Below are positions 15,902-25,622 of a stretch of 64,000 nucleotides of DNA, piece by piece. Source of the stretch: Pelomonas sp047654805 (GTDB lineage Bacteria; Pseudomonadota; Gammaproteobacteria; Burkholderiales; Burkholderiaceae_C); assembly GCF_047654805.1 (NCBI RefSeq), contig NZ_JASGIV010000001.1:3720001-3784000 (forward strand), written 5' to 3'. A program made the translations under genes and the position numbers. How positions within the stretch are numbered: the first letter of the stretch is position 1; every line of letters begins with the position of its first letter. The notes beneath the pieces were generated by a model, which worked only from the letters and a program-made list of their open reading frames with translations, was not told the origin of the DNA and did not search any database.

Positions 15902-17890
15902 ATGCCCAGCCTGCTCTCCCTCGGCGCGCGCGCCATGTTCGCAAACCAGGCGGCGCTGCAGACCGTCGGCAACAACATCGCCAACGCGAACACGCCTGGC
16001 TATTCGCGCCAGTCGGTGGTGCTCACGACGGCGCCGGGGCAGTACACCGGCGCGGGCTTCTTCGGTCGCGGCGTGGACGTGCAGACCATCGAGCGGGCGC
16101 ATGACCAGTTCCTGACGCGCCAGGCTGCGGCCACCAAGTCCACCGCTGCAGGCGATGCCACCCGTGCCGACCTGTTGACCCGGCTGGGCAAGCTGCTGCC
16201 GCTGGGCACTGAAGGCCTGGGCTATGCCGCCAGCCAATTCCTCAACGCCATGCAGGACGTGGCCAGCCGCCCCAGCGACCCTTCGGCCCGCCAGGTCGTT
16301 CTGGGCCGCGCCGGCGACCTCGCCGCGCGCTTTCGCGATGCCGGCGGCCAGATCGAGGCCATGCAGGCCGGCATCGTCGGCGACCTGCGCAGCGGCGTGC
16401 AGAAGGTCAACGACCTAGCCCAGCAGATCGCGCGCATCAACGACCAGATCGCCTCTAACCGTGGCAGCGGCCACGAACCCAACGACCTGCTCGACCAGCG
16501 CGAACAGCTTGTCTCTCAGCTCAGCGAACTCGTCTCCGTCACCACCGTCGCGGCCGACGATGGCACCCTGGGCGTCTTCATCGGCGGCGGCCAGCGTCTG
16601 GTGCTGGGCAACTCGGCCACCTCGCTGGAAGTGGTGCCCGACGCCTATGACCCCACCCGCGCCGTGCTGACCATGCGCGAGGGCAACTTGCAGCGCCCCA
16701 TGGACGAGTCCGTCTTGACCGGCGGCACGCTGGCCGCGATGCTGCGCGTGCAAAACCGCGATCTCGTGGACGCGCGCAACATGCTGGGCCAGCTCGCCGC
16801 CGCCATCGGCACGCGGGTCAACGAGCAGAACGCACTGGGGCTGGACCTGTCCAACCCGCCGGGCATGGGGGCCAACATCTTCAGTGTGGCTGCCCCACGC
16901 GTGCTGCCCGCTGCCAGCAACCCCAGCGCTGCACTGCCCCAGGTCAGCATCACCGACGCCACCCAGCTCCAGGCCAGCAGCTACCTCATCAAGGTCACGG
17001 CCGGCGGCTACGAGATCACACAGTTGCCCGACGGCAAGGCCATTCCCTTCGTCGACGGTGACGAGGTGGACGGCGTCACGATCAGCTTCCCCGGCACACC
17101 CGCGCCGCAGGTCGGCGACCGCTTCCTCGTCGAACCGGTCGGCATGGCAGCCACGGGCATGAAGCTGGTGCTGGAATCACCTAACGGCATCGCGGCTGCG
17201 TCGCCGCTCACGGCCACCAGCAACGTTGCCAACACCGGCACGCTTGGCATCCAGAGCATCTATGCCGTCAACGGTACCTTCAGCGCCAGCACTGCGGCGC
17301 AGCTGCCGCTGACCCTCACCTTCGGCACAGCCAACGCGGACGGCAGCGTCAACTACAGCCTCTCCAACGGCCAGACCGGCGTCTGGCGCGCCGGCCAACC
17401 CATTGGCAACGACCTCCCGCCGGGCATTGACCTCGGCTTCCAGCTCAACACTACCGGGGTCCCGCGCACCGGCGACAGCCTCACCATCGACCCCACCAAG
17501 TACACCGACACCAACAACGGCAACGCCAAGGCCTTCCTGGACCTGCAGACCGAGACCTTCATCGGCCGCCAGCAGCAGCGCGACGCCAGCGGCGCCCTGG
17601 TGCTGGACGCCAACGGCAACCCGGTGACGACGGCTGGTGCCACCATCACCGACGCCTACGCCGCCGACATCAGCGACATCGGCGCCCGCACCCAGAGCGC
17701 CACCTATCTCAGCAGCGTCTCGGCTGGGGTGGCTAGCAGCGCCGAGCAGGCACGCTCCAGCGTGGCCGGCGTCAACCTGGACGAGGAAGCCGCCCGGCTC
17801 ATGCAGTTTCAGCAGGGCTACCAGGCCGCCGCCCGCGTGCTGCAGACCGCACAGTCGCTGTTCGACGAACTGCTGCGCCTGGCCAACTGA
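15902..17890 (+). CDS. flgK: FlgK, hook-filament junction protein 1
   Basis: A 662-aa axial protein, larger than the roughly 550-aa enteric form because of an expanded central region (about residues 320-590). The N-terminus LGARAMFANQAALQTVGNNI, followed by ANANTPGYSRQ, and the C-terminal AGVNLDEEAARLMQFQQGYQ are classic FlgK. It forms the first junction layer between hook and filament and is chaperoned by FlgN. It is downstream of flgJ and 14 nt upstream of flgL. Confidence 0.96.
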   Translation: MPSLLSLGARAMFANQAALQTVGNNIANANTPGYSRQSVVLTTAPGQYTGAGFFGRGVDVQTIERAHDQFLTRQAAATKSTAAGDATRADLLTRLGKLLPLGTEGLGYAASQFLNAMQDVASRPSDPSARQVVLGRAGDLAARFRDAGGQIEAMQAGIVGDLRSGVQKVNDLAQQIARINDQIASNRGSGHEPNDLLDQREQLVSQLSELVSVTTVAADDGTLGVFIGGGQRLVLGNSATSLEVVPDAYDPTRAVLTMREGNLQRPMDESVLTGGTLAAMLRVQNRDLVDARNMLGQLAAAIGTRVNEQNALGLDLSNPPGMGANIFSVAAPRVLPAASNPSAALPQVSITDATQLQASSYLIKVTAGGYEITQLPDGKAIPFVDGDEVDGVTISFPGTPAPQVGDRFLVEPVGMAATGMKLVLESPNGIAAASPLTATSNVANTGTLGIQSIYAVNGTFSASTAAQLPLTLTFGTANADGSVNYSLSNGQTGVWRAGQPIGNDLPPGIDLGFQLNTTGVPRTGDSLTIDPTKYTDTNNGNAKAFLDLQTETFIGRQQQRDASGALVLDANGNPVTTAGATITDAYAADISDIGARTQSATYLSSVSAGVASSAEQARSSVAGVNLDEEAARLMQFQQGYQAAARVLQTAQSLFDELLRLAN

Positions 17891-17904
17891 CAGGAAAATC
17901 CGCC

Positions 17905-19125
17905 GTGAGAGTCTCCACCGCCAACCTCTACGAAGCCTCCATCAGCAACCTGCAGCGCCGCCAGACCGCGCTGCAGACGCAGCAGCAGCAGCTGACGTCC
18001 GGCAAGCGCGTGCTCAGCGCAAGCGACGACCCCACTGGCGCAGCCCGCGCCGAGCGCGCCCTGGCCACCGTTGGCCGCGTCGACGCCAACCAGCGCTCGC
18101 TCGAAGCCAGCCGCAACAGCATGACGTTGGCCGAGTCCGCCCTGGGCGACGCCGGGGAGCTTCTGCAGCAGGCCCGCGAGACGATGGCAAGCGCAGGCAA
18201 TGCCAGCTACACCGACGCCGAGCGCGCCTCCCTGGCACAAAAGCTCAAGGGCCTGCGCGACCAGTTGCTCGCCATTGCCAACCGTACCGACGGCGCGGGA
18301 GGCTACGTCTTCGGCGGCCAAGGCTCGGCCCAGCCACCCTTCCTCGACCGCAGCGGCGGCGTGACGTACGTCGGCGTGCCCGGCCAGATCCAGAGCGGCA
18401 ACCTCGAGGACTTCCCGCTGACGCTGGACGGCCGCGGCGCCTGGGAAAGCGCGCCCAGCGGGAACGGCTTCTTCGTCACCGCCGCCGGTACCAACCCCAC
18501 CAGTACGCCGCCCGGCGCCGCCGCCCAGGGCTGGATCGACAGCGGCTCCGTCTCAGACCCGTCCAAGCTGACCGGGCTGGCCTACAGCATCGCCATCAGC
18601 GGCACCGCACCATCGCAGACGTACACCATCACCCCTGCACCCGTCGACGGCACACCCGACACAGGCACCTTCACGTCCGGCAAGGCGCTGGAGTTCGACG
18701 GCATGAGCATGACCATCTCCGGTGCGCCCGTGAATGGCGACAACTTCTCCCTCACCCCATCGACCGATTCGCTGAAGGTGTTCGACGTGATGGACCGCGC
18801 CATCAACGAGCTTCTGACACCGAACCGGGGCGGCGCCCAGATCACCCAGGCCAACAACAACGCCCTGCGCGATATCGACGCCGTCATGACCCGGCTGCAG
18901 AGTGGGCGCAGCCAGGCCGGCGAGGTGCTCAACAAGCTCGACGGCAGCGAAAGCCGCATGTCTGCTCTCAAGCTCTACTCGCAGCAAGAGCAGAGCGCCG
19001 CCACCGACCTGGACATGACCCAGGCCATCTCCGAATTCAGCAATCAGCAGACCGGCTACCAGGCAGCGCTCCAAACCTACGCCATGGTCCAGCGCATGTC
19101 GCTGTTCCAGTACATCAACGGCTGA
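17905..19125 (+). CDS. flgL: FlgL, hook-filament junction protein 3
   Basis: A 406-aa flagellin-like protein from a GTG start (MRVSTANLYEASISNLQRRQ), longer than the roughly 320-aa enteric FlgL. LTSGKRVLSASDDPTGAARA is the conserved D1 block and QAISEFSNQQTGYQAALQTY the C-terminal coil. It forms the second junction layer, onto which flagellin assembles. A GC-rich hairpin follows the stop, and it is the last gene of flgIJKL. Confidence 0.95.
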   Translation: MRVSTANLYEASISNLQRRQTALQTQQQQLTSGKRVLSASDDPTGAARAERALATVGRVDANQRSLEASRNSMTLAESALGDAGELLQQARETMASAGNASYTDAERASLAQKLKGLRDQLLAIANRTDGAGGYVFGGQGSAQPPFLDRSGGVTYVGVPGQIQSGNLEDFPLTLDGRGAWESAPSGNGFFVTAAGTNPTSTPPGAAAQGWIDSGSVSDPSKLTGLAYSIAISGTAPSQTYTITPAPVDGTPDTGTFTSGKALEFDGMSMTISGAPVNGDNFSLTPSTDSLKVFDVMDRAINELLTPNRGGAQITQANNNALRDIDAVMTRLQSGRSQAGEVLNKLDGSESRMSALKLYSQQEQSAATDLDMTQAISEFSNQQTGYQAALQTYAMVQRMSLFQYING

Positions 19126-19126
19126 T

Positions 19127-19146
19127 CGCCGGCCTCCGAGCCGGCG
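19127..19146 (+). terminator. GC-rich hairpin after flgL, possible terminator
   Basis: The stem CGCCGGC/GCCGGCG has a 6-nt loop and begins one base after the flgL stop. It has no T-run, so it may only pause transcription or protect the 3' end of the flgIJKL transcript. Confidence 0.35.
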
Positions 19147-19243
19147 CTGCCGGCAGGCGTCGGCGTGAAGCAGTCACGATTTGCCGGAATTTGCGTCGGG
19201 TGGTCGTGGCAGACTGCCGCATTCACCGTCCCCGCGCTGCGCC

Positions 19244-20428
19244 ATGCCCGACAACATCCCCGCCGCTCTCGATCACGCCATCCTGCCCGGCGTCGCCCTC
19301 GGGTATGCCCCAGTCATCGACCGCCAGCGCGCCATCACCACCACAAGGCTGACCCTGGTGCCGCTGCGGGCGGACGCCCGGACGGACCACGCCGAACTGC
19401 TCGGCGCACTCGCCGCCACCTGGCCCCAGGGCGGAGCCGTCATCAGCCCCCAGGGCGAGGCCCTGCTGACTGCCCTGCTGGCCCAGCCGCCTGCAGCGCC
19501 CACGCAGATCGAGATTCCGGCCTTCATCGCCGCCGACCCGGCTCATGCCGACGGTATCGCCGCGCTCAAGGCCGCCGGCCACAGCGGCCTGCTCAAGGGC
19601 CTGCCCAACGCGCCTCTGCCTCCCGCCGTCGCAGCGGTCTTCAAGCAGGTCGTACTCGAACCGGGCCAGGCCGCGCCTGCGGGCGTCGCCCTCGTCCATG
19701 CCGGCGTGCGCGGCGCCGAGGCCATCGAATCCAGCTTCCAGGCCGGCGCCCAGAGCGTCATCGGCTGGCCCATGGAGGGTGTCTACGATGCCGCCCCGGG
19801 CACGGGCAAGACCGACATCGCCGCCGATCTGCAGGTCATCGTCGAGCTGATGGCCCGCGTGGACGAGGGTGAGGATGTCGAGCGCCTGGAGCAGACTCTC
19901 AAGCGCGACCCAAGCCTGGCCTTCAAGCTGCTGCGCTACATGAACTCAGCGGCCTTCGGCCTGCCGGTGGAAGTGTCCAGCTTCCGCCACGCCATCATGC
20001 TGCTCGGCTATGCACGCCTGCGGCGCTGGCTCGCCCTGCTGCTCACCACCGCCAGCAAGGACCACAGCATGCGCCCCATCATGTACGGCGCCTTGCGCCG
20101 CGGGCTGCTGATGGAGGAGCTCGCCGCCGGCATGGAAGAGCGCGAGATGCGTGACGAGATGTTCATCTGCGGCCTGTTCTCGCTGCTGGACCACATGCTC
20201 AAGCAGCCCTTCGAGAAGTTGCTGCAGAGCATTCCCGTGCCAGAACGGGTACGCCAGGCCCTCGTCGAAGGCAGTGGCCCCTTCCTGCCCTATCTGGACC
20301 TGGTGCGCGCCATCGAGTCCGAGAGCGTGTTCGACTACCGCGATCGCGCCGACGCGCTGATGCTGGGCGCCGGCGAGGTCAACGCCTGCGTGCTGCGGGC
20401 GCTGCACAAGGCGGCCCAGCTCGAATGA
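19244..20428 (+). CDS. HDOD-domain signalling protein with degenerate EAL-like N-terminus
   Basis: A 394-aa cytoplasmic protein. The C-terminal half (about residues 185-360) is an HDOD domain, seen in DPSLAFKLLRYMNSAAFGLP and HAIMLLGYARLRRWLALLL. The N-terminal half resembles the shell of an EAL domain, as in YuxH-type proteins, but I see no E-A-L or metal-binding motifs, so it is probably not a phosphodiesterase. Such proteins act as adaptors in c-di-GMP and motility control. It follows flgL after 118 bp and opens the signalling block. The ATG at 19244 marks the start of recognisable sequence. Confidence 0.75.
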   Translation: MPDNIPAALDHAILPGVALGYAPVIDRQRAITTTRLTLVPLRADARTDHAELLGALAATWPQGGAVISPQGEALLTALLAQPPAAPTQIEIPAFIAADPAHADGIAALKAAGHSGLLKGLPNAPLPPAVAAVFKQVVLEPGQAAPAGVALVHAGVRGAEAIESSFQAGAQSVIGWPMEGVYDAAPGTGKTDIAADLQVIVELMARVDEGEDVERLEQTLKRDPSLAFKLLRYMNSAAFGLPVEVSSFRHAIMLLGYARLRRWLALLLTTASKDHSMRPIMYGALRRGLLMEELAAGMEEREMRDEMFICGLFSLLDHMLKQPFEKLLQSIPVPERVRQALVEGSGPFLPYLDLVRAIESESVFDYRDRADALMLGAGEVNACVLRALHKAAQLE

Positions 20429-20483
20429 GCGGCGCCGGCTTCGCGTGATGTCGGCGGGCCAGCCTGCGTCGGACGGCTGAACC

Positions 20484-22934
20484 ATGTTCGGCCCGTCCGC
20501 CTCCACTGCGCTGCTCGACCTCGTCGGCGATCCGGTGCTGACGCTGCGAGCCGACCTGTCCGTGCTGCGCGCAAATCCGGCTGCACGCGAATGGCTGGGC
20601 AGCGACGCTGCCGAAGGCTGGCGGCTGCTGCGCAACGCGGCCGGCGCCCGCCTCGAGACCTGGCTGCGCGACGCAACACTGGCCATAGACGCAGGCCGCG
20701 CGCCGCCGATCGCACCGCCGCTCAAGCTCGCCGACGGCCAGCGCGCCACGCTGCGCCTGCTGCGCGAGCGTCCCAACTGGCTGCTGCTCGCCCGTCTCAG
20801 CGCGGCCGACCCGGGCGAGCCGCCACTGGCCGAATGGCTGGCCCTGTCGCCTCTGCCAGCCATGCTGGCCGATGTCGCCAGCGGCACCGTGCTTCGCCAC
20901 AACACAGCCTTTGCCGCCCTCTACACCGGTTCACCGCGCCACCTCAACGACTTGCCCGACCTGCTGCAGGCGCTGCTGGGCTGGCATCGTGGCGCGCCGC
21001 TGCCGGCGCTGGCGGCCCAACGCGCACAGGACGGCCCCCTCGTCACCGAGGCCGAGTTCATCGATCCCCAAGGCCAGCAGCGCTGGCTGGGGGCGCGGCT
21101 GCGGCTGTGGCGCCACAACGGCCGTACGCTGCTGCTGGCGGTGCTCGAGGATCAGAGCCCCCTGCACGAACGCGACCTCGCGCACCAGCAGCTGGACGCG
21201 CTGATGGACACCGCCGCTGTCGGCCTGGCGACCTTCCAGCCCGAGGCCGGATGGCTCAAGGCCCATCGAAAGGGCTCGCCCTTCAAGACGGGCGCCAAGC
21301 AGCCGGTGGGCTCTCTGCAGGGTATCAACCGCGAGATCGTCGAGCCCGCCTCCCTGCCCGAGTTCGAGCGCCTGCAGCGCGCACTAAAACGGGGCGACGC
21401 CGTCGAGGTGCGCTATGCCGTACGCCATCCAGAACTGGGCCGGCGCTGGCTGCTGACACGCGTTGCGCCAGGGCTGCTGGCCGGAGGGCGGCGCTCCACC
21501 TCGGTCGTCACGCTGGACGTCACGGCCCAGGCCCAGGCTGAGAATGCACTGCTGCTGCGTGCCGAAAGCGAGCGCGCCGTGCTGGACTCTGTACTGGTAG
21601 GTATCGTCACCGTCGGGCCGAACGGCATCGAGTGGATGAACCGCTCGGCACGTCGCATGTTCGGCTGCGAGCTGGAGGATGTGCGCGGCAAGCCCATGGG
21701 CGTGCTGGCGCCCGACGACGACGAGCACGCCTTCCACGCAGAGCCCAGCACCGACGTGTTCGAATGCAGGCTTCGTGGCCGCGACGGTCGCGCGTTCTGG
21801 GTGATCGGCAATGCCGTGCAGACGCCGCGCGAAGACGGTGGCACCCAGCTGACCTACGCGCTGCTCGACATCGACCGGCGCCGCCAGGCCGAGGCCCAGA
21901 GCCGCATGGCCCAGGCGTCGCTGGCCCGCATCATCGAAGGCGCGCCACTGGCCATCACGTTGCACGAAGCCCAGAGCTTGCGCATCGTCAAGCTCAACCA
22001 GGCTGCCGCGGCGCTGGCTGGCCGGCCCGAGGCCACGCTGCTGGGCGGAACGCCGGCCCAGCTTTTCGGCGCTGAGCAGGGAGCTCAGGTCGTAGCCGAC
22101 ATGCGCGAGGCCCTGGAGTCGCAGGCCGTCGTGCAGCGCGAGTACCACGTGCCGACCGGCCCTGTCACGCGCATCTGGGACGCGCGGCTGCTGCATCTGG
22201 CCGGCGTCGGTGACAGTGACGCCAACGGGCCCGAGCTGCTCTTGCTGGTGGCCAGTGACGTGACCGAACAGCGCGCCGCCGAGCAGGCCCGGCTGCAGGC
22301 CGCCATCTCGCAGCGCGAACTGCTGGTGCGCGAGGTGCACCACCGCATCAAGAACAACCTGCAGGGTGTGGCGGGCCTGCTGCAGCAGATCGCCGCGCGC
22401 CGACCCGAGGTCGCGCCGGTACTGAAGGAGGCCGTCGGCCAGGTGCAGGCCATCGCCCAGGTCTATGGCCTGCAGGTAGGTGCCAGCGGGCCGCTGCTGC
22501 TCAAGCGCGTCTTCGACGCCATCGTCGGCTCGGTTCAGCGCATGCAGGGCCGCGTCATCACCACCGCCGCCGAAGGTGGCGCGCTGATGGAAGACTGGTG
22601 CCTGCCCGAGGCTGAGGCCATTCCCATCGCGCTCAGCCTCAACGAGCTGCTGGGCAACGCGCTGCGCCACAGCAATGAAGCCCAGGTGCGCTGCCAGCTC
22701 ATCTGCGACATGGCGGGTGTGACCGTCGAGATCGTCAACCCCGGCCGCCTGCCCCAGGGGTTCGCCCTGCAGAACGTAAAGAGCGGCGTCTCCGGCCTGG
22801 GCCTAGTGCGCGCGCTGCTGCCGCGGCGCAGCGCCATCCTCAGCCTGGAGCAGCAGGACGGGGACGTCGTCTGCCGGCTGGAACTGATTCCGCCCAGCGT
22901 GGTTCACAATCCGGGCACAAGAGCAAGTTTCTGA
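20484..22934 (+). CDS. Multi-PAS sensor histidine kinase of the HWE/HisKA_2 family
   Basis: An 816-aa protein without clear membrane segments. Several PAS-like modules fill residues 1-600 (for example MFGCELEDVRGKPMGVLAPD). The kinase core begins at EVHHRIKNNLQGVAGLL, where H619/H620 is the phospho-acceptor region, and ends with an ATPase domain (LSLNELLGNALRHSNEAQVR, the N box). The HHRxKNNLQ form is typical of PdtaS/EutW-like and HWE kinases. The response regulator 8 nt downstream has an ANTAR domain, the usual partner of this kinase type. It probably senses a cytoplasmic ligand or redox cue; the signal is unknown. Confidence 0.88.
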   Translation: MFGPSASTALLDLVGDPVLTLRADLSVLRANPAAREWLGSDAAEGWRLLRNAAGARLETWLRDATLAIDAGRAPPIAPPLKLADGQRATLRLLRERPNWLLLARLSAADPGEPPLAEWLALSPLPAMLADVASGTVLRHNTAFAALYTGSPRHLNDLPDLLQALLGWHRGAPLPALAAQRAQDGPLVTEAEFIDPQGQQRWLGARLRLWRHNGRTLLLAVLEDQSPLHERDLAHQQLDALMDTAAVGLATFQPEAGWLKAHRKGSPFKTGAKQPVGSLQGINREIVEPASLPEFERLQRALKRGDAVEVRYAVRHPELGRRWLLTRVAPGLLAGGRRSTSVVTLDVTAQAQAENALLLRAESERAVLDSVLVGIVTVGPNGIEWMNRSARRMFGCELEDVRGKPMGVLAPDDDEHAFHAEPSTDVFECRLRGRDGRAFWVIGNAVQTPREDGGTQLTYALLDIDRRRQAEAQSRMAQASLARIIEGAPLAITLHEAQSLRIVKLNQAAAALAGRPEATLLGGTPAQLFGAEQGAQVVADMREALESQAVVQREYHVPTGPVTRIWDARLLHLAGVGDSDANGPELLLLVASDVTEQRAAEQARLQAAISQRELLVREVHHRIKNNLQGVAGLLQQIAARRPEVAPVLKEAVGQVQAIAQVYGLQVGASGPLLLKRVFDAIVGSVQRMQGRVITTAAEGGALMEDWCLPEAEAIPIALSLNELLGNALRHSNEAQVRCQLICDMAGVTVEIVNPGRLPQGFALQNVKSGVSGLGLVRALLPRRSAILSLEQQDGDVVCRLELIPPSVVHNPGTRASF

Positions 22935-22942
22935 GGGGCGCG

Positions 22943-23542
22943 GTGAGCAAGGGCAAGATCCTGGTCGTCGACGACGACAGACTGGTGCTGGCAACGCTGA
23001 GCTACGGGCTCACGCAGGCCGGATTCGAGGTCATCGATGCCGACAACGGCGACGACGCCATCCTGCTCGCCCGTGAACACCGGCCCGAGCTGGCCTTGCT
23101 CGACATCCGCATGGAAGGCCTGACTGGCTTCGATGTGGCTGCCTACCTGCGCGAGTTCCTGCAGACGCCCTTCATGTTCCTGTCCGCCTTCACGGACGAG
23201 GCCACGGTGGCCAAGGTCAAGGAACTGGGCGCGGTGGCCTATCTCGTCAAGCCGCTGGACATCTCGCAAATCGTGCCCGCCGTCGAGGCCGCCTTTGCGC
23301 GTTCGACCACACCAGCCGCCCCCGCTCCAGCAGTCCCGGCTTTCGAGAGCCCCTCGGAGCTGCCGTCGCTGGAAGTCACGGCGCTGGCCGTCGGCGTGCT
23401 GATGCACCGCTACTCGCTGCCGCGCGACGAGGCGCTGGCCCGCCTGATGAGCTTGGCCGCGGCCGATAGCCACAGCCTGCCAGAGCAAGCGCGGCGCATC
23501 GTTGACGCCGTTGAGCTGCTGGCTCGCCCCGGGCAACGCTGA
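22943..23542 (+). CDS. Response regulator with ANTAR RNA-binding domain
   Basis: A 199-aa protein starting with GTG. Residues 5-120 are a receiver with D10-D12, the phospho-acceptor D54 (ALLDIRMEGLTGFD) and the lysine in AYLVKPLDIS. A Pro/Ala linker (about 128-148) leads to an ANTAR domain (about 150-195: LAVGVLMHRYSLPRDEALAR). ANTAR regulators bind paired hairpins in nascent RNA and prevent transcription termination. It is co-transcribed with the HWE kinase, giving a PdtaS-PdtaR/EutW-EutV type pair. The RNA target cannot be read from this window. Confidence 0.88.
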   Translation: MSKGKILVVDDDRLVLATLSYGLTQAGFEVIDADNGDDAILLAREHRPELALLDIRMEGLTGFDVAAYLREFLQTPFMFLSAFTDEATVAKVKELGAVAYLVKPLDISQIVPAVEAAFARSTTPAAPAPAVPAFESPSELPSLEVTALAVGVLMHRYSLPRDEALARLMSLAAADSHSLPEQARRIVDAVELLARPGQR

Positions 23543-23732
23543 GTCACCCTAGCGACATGGCCGTAGTGCCCGACTGCGGACATAGCGCCGGGGCCTGCCA
23601 TGGCCCTACGGCCTTCGAGAGGCACGAGGCGCCCTCTCTGGCGAGAGGCCTGAGGCTCAATGCTGCAAGCATCGATACCCCCTCGACCGCCCTGCCTCCC
23701 CGCGTTCAGCGGGAAGGACCCGGCGGCGAGCT

Positions 23733-25067
23733 TCAGCCCAACGTGAAATAGAAGCGCGCACCTTCGCCCACGGCCGACTCCGCCCAGATGTCGCCGCCGT
23801 GTCGGCGGATGATGCGGCGCACGAGTGCCAGGCCCACGCCCGTGCCCTGGAAATCGCTAGCACTGTGCAGGCGCTGGAACACACCGAACAGGCGTTCCGC
23901 GAAGCGCATGTCGAAGCCGGCGCCGTTGTCTGACACCACGAAAACGCGCCGCCCGTCCTGCTGCACGCTACCGAACCCGATCTCCGTGCGATCTGTCTTG
24001 GCGCTGTACTTCCAGGCATTGCCAAGCAGGTTCTCCAACACCATGCGCAGCAGCGTCGGATCGCCCTGTACCGTCAGGCCAGGTTCGATGTCCAGCAACA
24101 GCTCGCGCTGCGGAGCCGTGCGCTGGAGCTCCTCGATCACATAGCCGGCCTGCTGCGAAAGATTGACAGGCTGGCTGACCAGCGGTCGCGTCGACAGCTG
24201 GCTCAGGGAAAGCAGCGCATCGATCATGCTGTTCATGCGCGCCGCGGCGCTCATGACGCGATCTAGGTGGTCATTGCCAACGCGGTCCAGCCGCGCGCCG
24301 TAGTCTTCCTTCAGGATGCGTGCGAAGCCCTCGACGACGCGCAGCGGCGCGCGCAGGTCGTGCGAGACCGTGTAGCTGAAGGACTCGTGCTCGGCGGCAA
24401 GGTCGGGCTGGGCTTGCGCCTGTGCCGGCGCAGCTGCCTCCTCCTCCTCCGGCCGAGCCGTACCGAGATAGCCGGCGAAGTGCCCTTGGGAATCGATGCA
24501 GGGCAGCCCGCGCAGCCGCCATGGCGCCCCACCATCCGCCGCTGCAAGCTGCAGCTCGGCGAAAGGCTGGTGGGCATCGAGCCGCTCACGCAGCTGGGCT
24601 GCGGGTGCAGCGGGCTCGAAACGCTCCCACAGCTGCTGGGTGCTCGCTCCAGCCCCCACCCAGCTCGACGACGGCGCACCTTGTGGCGCCTGCCATCGCA
24701 CGAGCCGGTGATGGGCATCCGTGGCCCATTGCCAGTCGCGCTGCAACTGGGCCTGCATCAGCAGTTGCTGGCGTGCCTCGCGCAGCGGCTCGGCCAGGCG
24801 TTGGCGGGTCAGACGCACGCCCGCGTGCCAGCCCAGTGCTGCCGCGACAAGCACCATGACACCCGTGAAGAAGGCCGTCAGTACGAGGGCCGCGTGCACG
24901 AGGCCGACCTCGCCACCCCAGACGCGCACCAGCGCCAACACCACCAGGCAACCCAGCACGAGCAGCAACATCGCCACCGCGGCCAGACCCAGCACCAGCA
25001 GTCGCATCGGCAGTCGTCGCTCCTGGCGGCGCGACGTGAGCGCGCTGTCCTCGCTGAGGCTGTTCAT
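23733..25067 (-). CDS. Membrane sensor histidine kinase
   Basis: A 444-aa protein from the ATG at 25067. Two membrane helices occupy about residues 20-90 (LLVLGLAAVAMLLLVLGCLV and ALVLTAFFTGVMVLVAAALG). A PAS-like region follows, then HisKA with FSYTVSHDLRAPLRVVEGFA. The ATPase domain holds LENLLGNAWKYSAKT (N box) and VSDNGAGFDM (G1 box). The kinase core resembles phytochrome-like and light/oxygen-sensor kinases. It is convergent with the ANTAR gene and divergent from the Hpt gene. No dedicated regulator is adjacent in its operon, so the Hpt/RR pair may be its partner. Confidence 0.87.
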   Translation of the reverse strand: MNSLSEDSALTSRRQERRLPMRLLVLGLAAVAMLLLVLGCLVVLALVRVWGGEVGLVHAALVLTAFFTGVMVLVAAALGWHAGVRLTRQRLAEPLREARQQLLMQAQLQRDWQWATDAHHRLVRWQAPQGAPSSSWVGAGASTQQLWERFEPAAPAAQLRERLDAHQPFAELQLAAADGGAPWRLRGLPCIDSQGHFAGYLGTARPEEEEAAAPAQAQAQPDLAAEHESFSYTVSHDLRAPLRVVEGFARILKEDYGARLDRVGNDHLDRVMSAAARMNSMIDALLSLSQLSTRPLVSQPVNLSQQAGYVIEELQRTAPQRELLLDIEPGLTVQGDPTLLRMVLENLLGNAWKYSAKTDRTEIGFGSVQQDGRRVFVVSDNGAGFDMRFAERLFGVFQRLHSASDFQGTGVGLALVRRIIRRHGGDIWAESAVGEGARFYFTLG

Positions 25068-25176
25068 GCAGGGCATTGTAGGCAGCGCATCCACGACCAA
25101 GGAGCAGGTCGCCCCCGACATGCCGCGATGTCAATAAGCACCATGAGCGCTGCGGAATGTGTGCATTCCTTCGCAA

Positions 25177-25204
25177 TTGGTACCCCTCCCACCCGAGATA
25201 CATT
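25177..25204 (+). promoter_or_regulatory. Candidate sigma-70 promoter for the Hpt and response-regulator genes
   Basis: TTGGTA and TACATT are separated by 16 nt, each matching four of six consensus bases, in a short AT-richer gap. The -10 ends about 38 nt before the Hpt ATG. The match is modest. Confidence 0.35.
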
Positions 25205-25241
25205 TAGGCGTGCCGAGTCCCCAGACCCCGCAGATCCGCCC

Positions 25242-25610
25242 ATGACCGCCCCAAATCCCGCAGTGCTGCTCGATCCCGAGGCGATACGTCGCCTGCGGGA
25301 GCTCGACCCGAGCGGCGGCAACAAGCTGCTGGAGCGCGTCGTGAGCGCCTTCTCCAATTCACTGGACCGTTTGCTGCCCGACCTTGCCCGCGCTCGCGAA
25401 GGCGACACCCTGGACCTGGCCGTCGTACGACACGTCAGCCACACGCTCAAGTCCTCGTCCGCCAGCCTCGGCGCCGCCGCGCTGTCGGCGCGTTGCGCCG
25501 ACATCGAAACCATGGCCCGCGACGGCCATGCCCAGGGCTTGTCCGAGCAGTTGGACGCTATGCTCCAAGACATCCAACAGGTACGCACGGCCCTGGCCGC
25601 GCTGCTCTGA
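25242..25610 (+). CDS. Hpt-domain phosphotransfer protein
   Basis: A 122-aa single-domain histidine phosphotransfer protein. H67 in HVSHTLKSSSASLGAAALS is the expected phosphorylated histidine, and helices before and after it form the four-helix bundle. It would shuttle phosphate between a sensor kinase and a response regulator. It lies 12 nt upstream of the receiver-GGDEF-EAL gene, which is its most likely partner, and diverges from the membrane kinase. The ATG at 25242 was chosen because the family fold starts there; the longer frame upstream runs antisense to the kinase. Confidence 0.85.
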   Translation: MTAPNPAVLLDPEAIRRLRELDPSGGNKLLERVVSAFSNSLDRLLPDLARAREGDTLDLAVVRHVSHTLKSSSASLGAAALSARCADIETMARDGHAQGLSEQLDAMLQDIQQVRTALAALL

Positions 25611-25622
25611 CACAAGCACCTC

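Noticed and set aside
17637..19352. A 571-codon plus-strand frame across the flgK-flgL junction
   Set aside because: It runs out of frame through two conserved axial-protein genes and is Arg/Pro-rich, as expected for a shadow.
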